DNA of 36,547 nucleotides, from assembly GCA_031270015.1 (NCBI GenBank), contig JAISYH010000007.1, positions 1 to 36,547 of the forward strand, in the 5' to 3' direction. The DNA comes from Burkholderiales bacterium (GTDB taxonomy: Bacteria > Pseudomonadota > Gammaproteobacteria > Burkholderiales > Casimicrobiaceae). The notes under the pieces were generated by a model. That model ran no database searches and was not told where the DNA came from. It saw only the letters and a program-made list of their open reading frames with translations. The position numbers and the translations under genes were made by a program. Positions 35,118-36,547 of the stretch are shown here, piece after piece. Positions within the stretch are counted from its first letter, which is position 1. Each line of letters begins with the position of its first letter.

Positions 35118-35648
35118 TTATCGTGTAGAACGGCATGACAATAAAGGGCGATAAAGGACACCATCCGAAGTGGAACGCGATTCCATCAATGCGACAGTAT
35201 CGGCGCGCCAGACTAGAGGAGCGCGCTCGCCCCAATTCGGCGCGAGTCCCGGATGTTTTCGCGCGAGAGTGATGTGCAAAGAGAAAAGGCGTTTCTCGGC
35301 GACAAAACCAGTCGCTTCAAAAAGTCGTCGATTGATGAGATCGACCAAAACGATTAATTCGGCGGGCGTTTGTTTTGCGCCGACCCAAAGCACACGCGGC
35401 ATTTTCCACCAACCGAAAGTATCGAATGTCAAATCCATTGCCGCAAAATCAAGCTCGGCAATTACCGCGCGGTAGGCTTTTTCTTGTTCCGGCGCGCTTT
35501 TGCCGATAAACACCAGCGTTGCGTGTAAATTATGTGTTTTTACCGCAACACCGCCGCTGCCCAAAGGGAGCAGAGAGGCGAACCGTCGCTGCATGTCCAC
35601 CGAGGGCAAGAGCGCGATAAAAAGGCGTTTACAGTGGGACGGTGACAC
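35118..35648 (-). CDS. thpR: RNA 2',3'-cyclic phosphodiesterase (ThpR/LigT)
   Basis: ThpR hydrolyses RNA 2',3'-cyclic phosphates to 2'-phosphates and can reverse-ligate tRNA halves in vitro. The family's two HxTx motifs are present: HATL (after HNL, about residue 40) and HITLAR near residue 127. RLFIALLPS at the N-terminus is typical. The GTG at 35646-35648 gives 176 residues, the usual family length, and fits a -10 element 28 bases upstream. A TTG at 35720 would add 24 unlike residues and precede that promoter. No strong ribosome-binding site is present for either. It is near the NfsA-like gene (61 bases) on the same strand. Confidence 0.85.
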   Translation of the reverse strand: MSPSHCKRLFIALLPSVDMQRRFASLLPLGSGGVAVKTHNLHATLVFIGKSAPEQEKAYRAVIAELDFAAMDLTFDTFGWWKMPRVLWVGAKQTPAELIVLVDLINRRLFEATGFVAEKRLFSLHITLARKHPGLAPNWGERAPLVWRADTVALMESRSTSDGVLYRPLLSCRSTR

Positions 35649-36000
35649 GAGAAAAATTAAAAAAGAAGAATTTTTATTATATCGAACTTTGTTACAGCGG
35701 CGATAAAGTGGTTCGAGCAAAGACTTTCCGGTGCTAGAAGTAACCTTACAAGATCGGGCAACAGTTTGGCTACTGCTGAAAAATACGATGTCAAAAATAA
35801 TTTTTCATAAATCCTTCTTTAAAATATTACGAATATAATCCCAAATAGTATTAGACTTGATGAAAGCTATTTCGATGGGGTGTTTGTAAAGGCAAAAGCG
35901 TGTGGCGGGATGTGGTTTGGGGATAGATCTGGAAGAGAAGGAGCGTCCGTGCGCAGGGTTGCGGTCACTCCCTCTTCGGGTTTCGTTATTGCTTGCCAGA
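35649..36000. other. 352-base gap between thpR and the IPTL-CTERM gene
   Basis: The left part holds the thpR -10. The middle is A/T-rich with a TATAAT at 35834-35839 on the plus strand lacking a -35 and any plus-strand gene. No terminator of quality is seen after the IPTL-CTERM gene. No RNA gene is recognisable. Confidence 0.5.
35676..35681 (-). promoter_or_regulatory. Candidate -10 element of thpR
   Basis: TATAAT on the minus strand lies 28 bases upstream of the GTG start at 35648, giving a predicted leader of about 20 bases. The -35 region is weak. Its position is the main reason for preferring that start. Confidence 0.4.

Positions 36001-36547
<547 letters not shown>

Noticed and set aside
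35834-35839. Plus-strand TATAAT in the thpR/IPTL gap
   Set aside because: No -35 and no plus-strand gene downstream; A/T-rich context makes chance likely.

Overview
The window is a whole assembled contig, not an excerpt of a finished chromosome. Its first 31 bases match an Illumina TruSeq Read-2 adapter at 29 of 31 positions, and its last ~53 bases are a poly-G tract typical of two-colour sequencing. Both terminal genes (an Ile/Glu-repeat protein at the left, an IPTL-CTERM surface protein at the right) are cut by these artefacts. Between them lies a dense, ordinary-looking chromosomal segment of about 30 genes with no phage, IS element, tRNA, rRNA or CRISPR that I can see.

The gene set suggests a Gram-negative proteobacterium, most likely a betaproteobacterium. 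The grounds are outer-membrane phospholipase A, lipoproteins, PpsR, the dapE-prmB pair, DUF4124, an IPTL-CTERM anchor and the Roadblock/GTPase module. Base composition looks intermediate. The lifestyle is probably facultative or microaerobic: it has oxygen-independent HemN, bacteriohemerythrin and a very large oxygen-sensitive-type acyl-CoA dehydratase activase, but also ordinary aerobic-compatible housekeeping.

Layout. 1-7.0 kb: partial coiled-coil protein, recX, divergent selU/selD (tRNA selenouridine synthesis), a nitroreductase, and alaS with a clear sigma70 promoter. 7.0-12.2 kb: a 1462-residue protein with two activase modules plus DUF2229-type and dehydratase-like regions, downstream of a TetR regulator whose promoter carries a near-perfect operator and appears leaderless. 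12.2-16.4 kb: YhhQ-type queuosine-precursor transporter, GT4 glycosyltransferase, bacteriohemerythrin, hemN. 16.5-22.8 kb: serB, rnr, a lipoprotein, dtd, DUF4124 protein, alpha/beta hydrolase, all on the minus strand. 22.8-25.8 kb: a four-gene minus-strand operon encoding a degenerate receiver-like/proline-rich/C-terminal-domain protein, a COG2229-like GTPase and two Roadblock/LC7 proteins. 26-36.5 kb: dinB, an unexplained 680-base gap, pldA, def, dapE-prmB, yebC, a secreted protein, ppsR, a second nitroreductase, thpR and the IPTL-CTERM gene.

The two places most likely to hold poorly described biology are the Roadblock/GTPase operon, which has an unusual receiver-like partner, and the TetR-activase operon. 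The rest is mostly well-known housekeeping.
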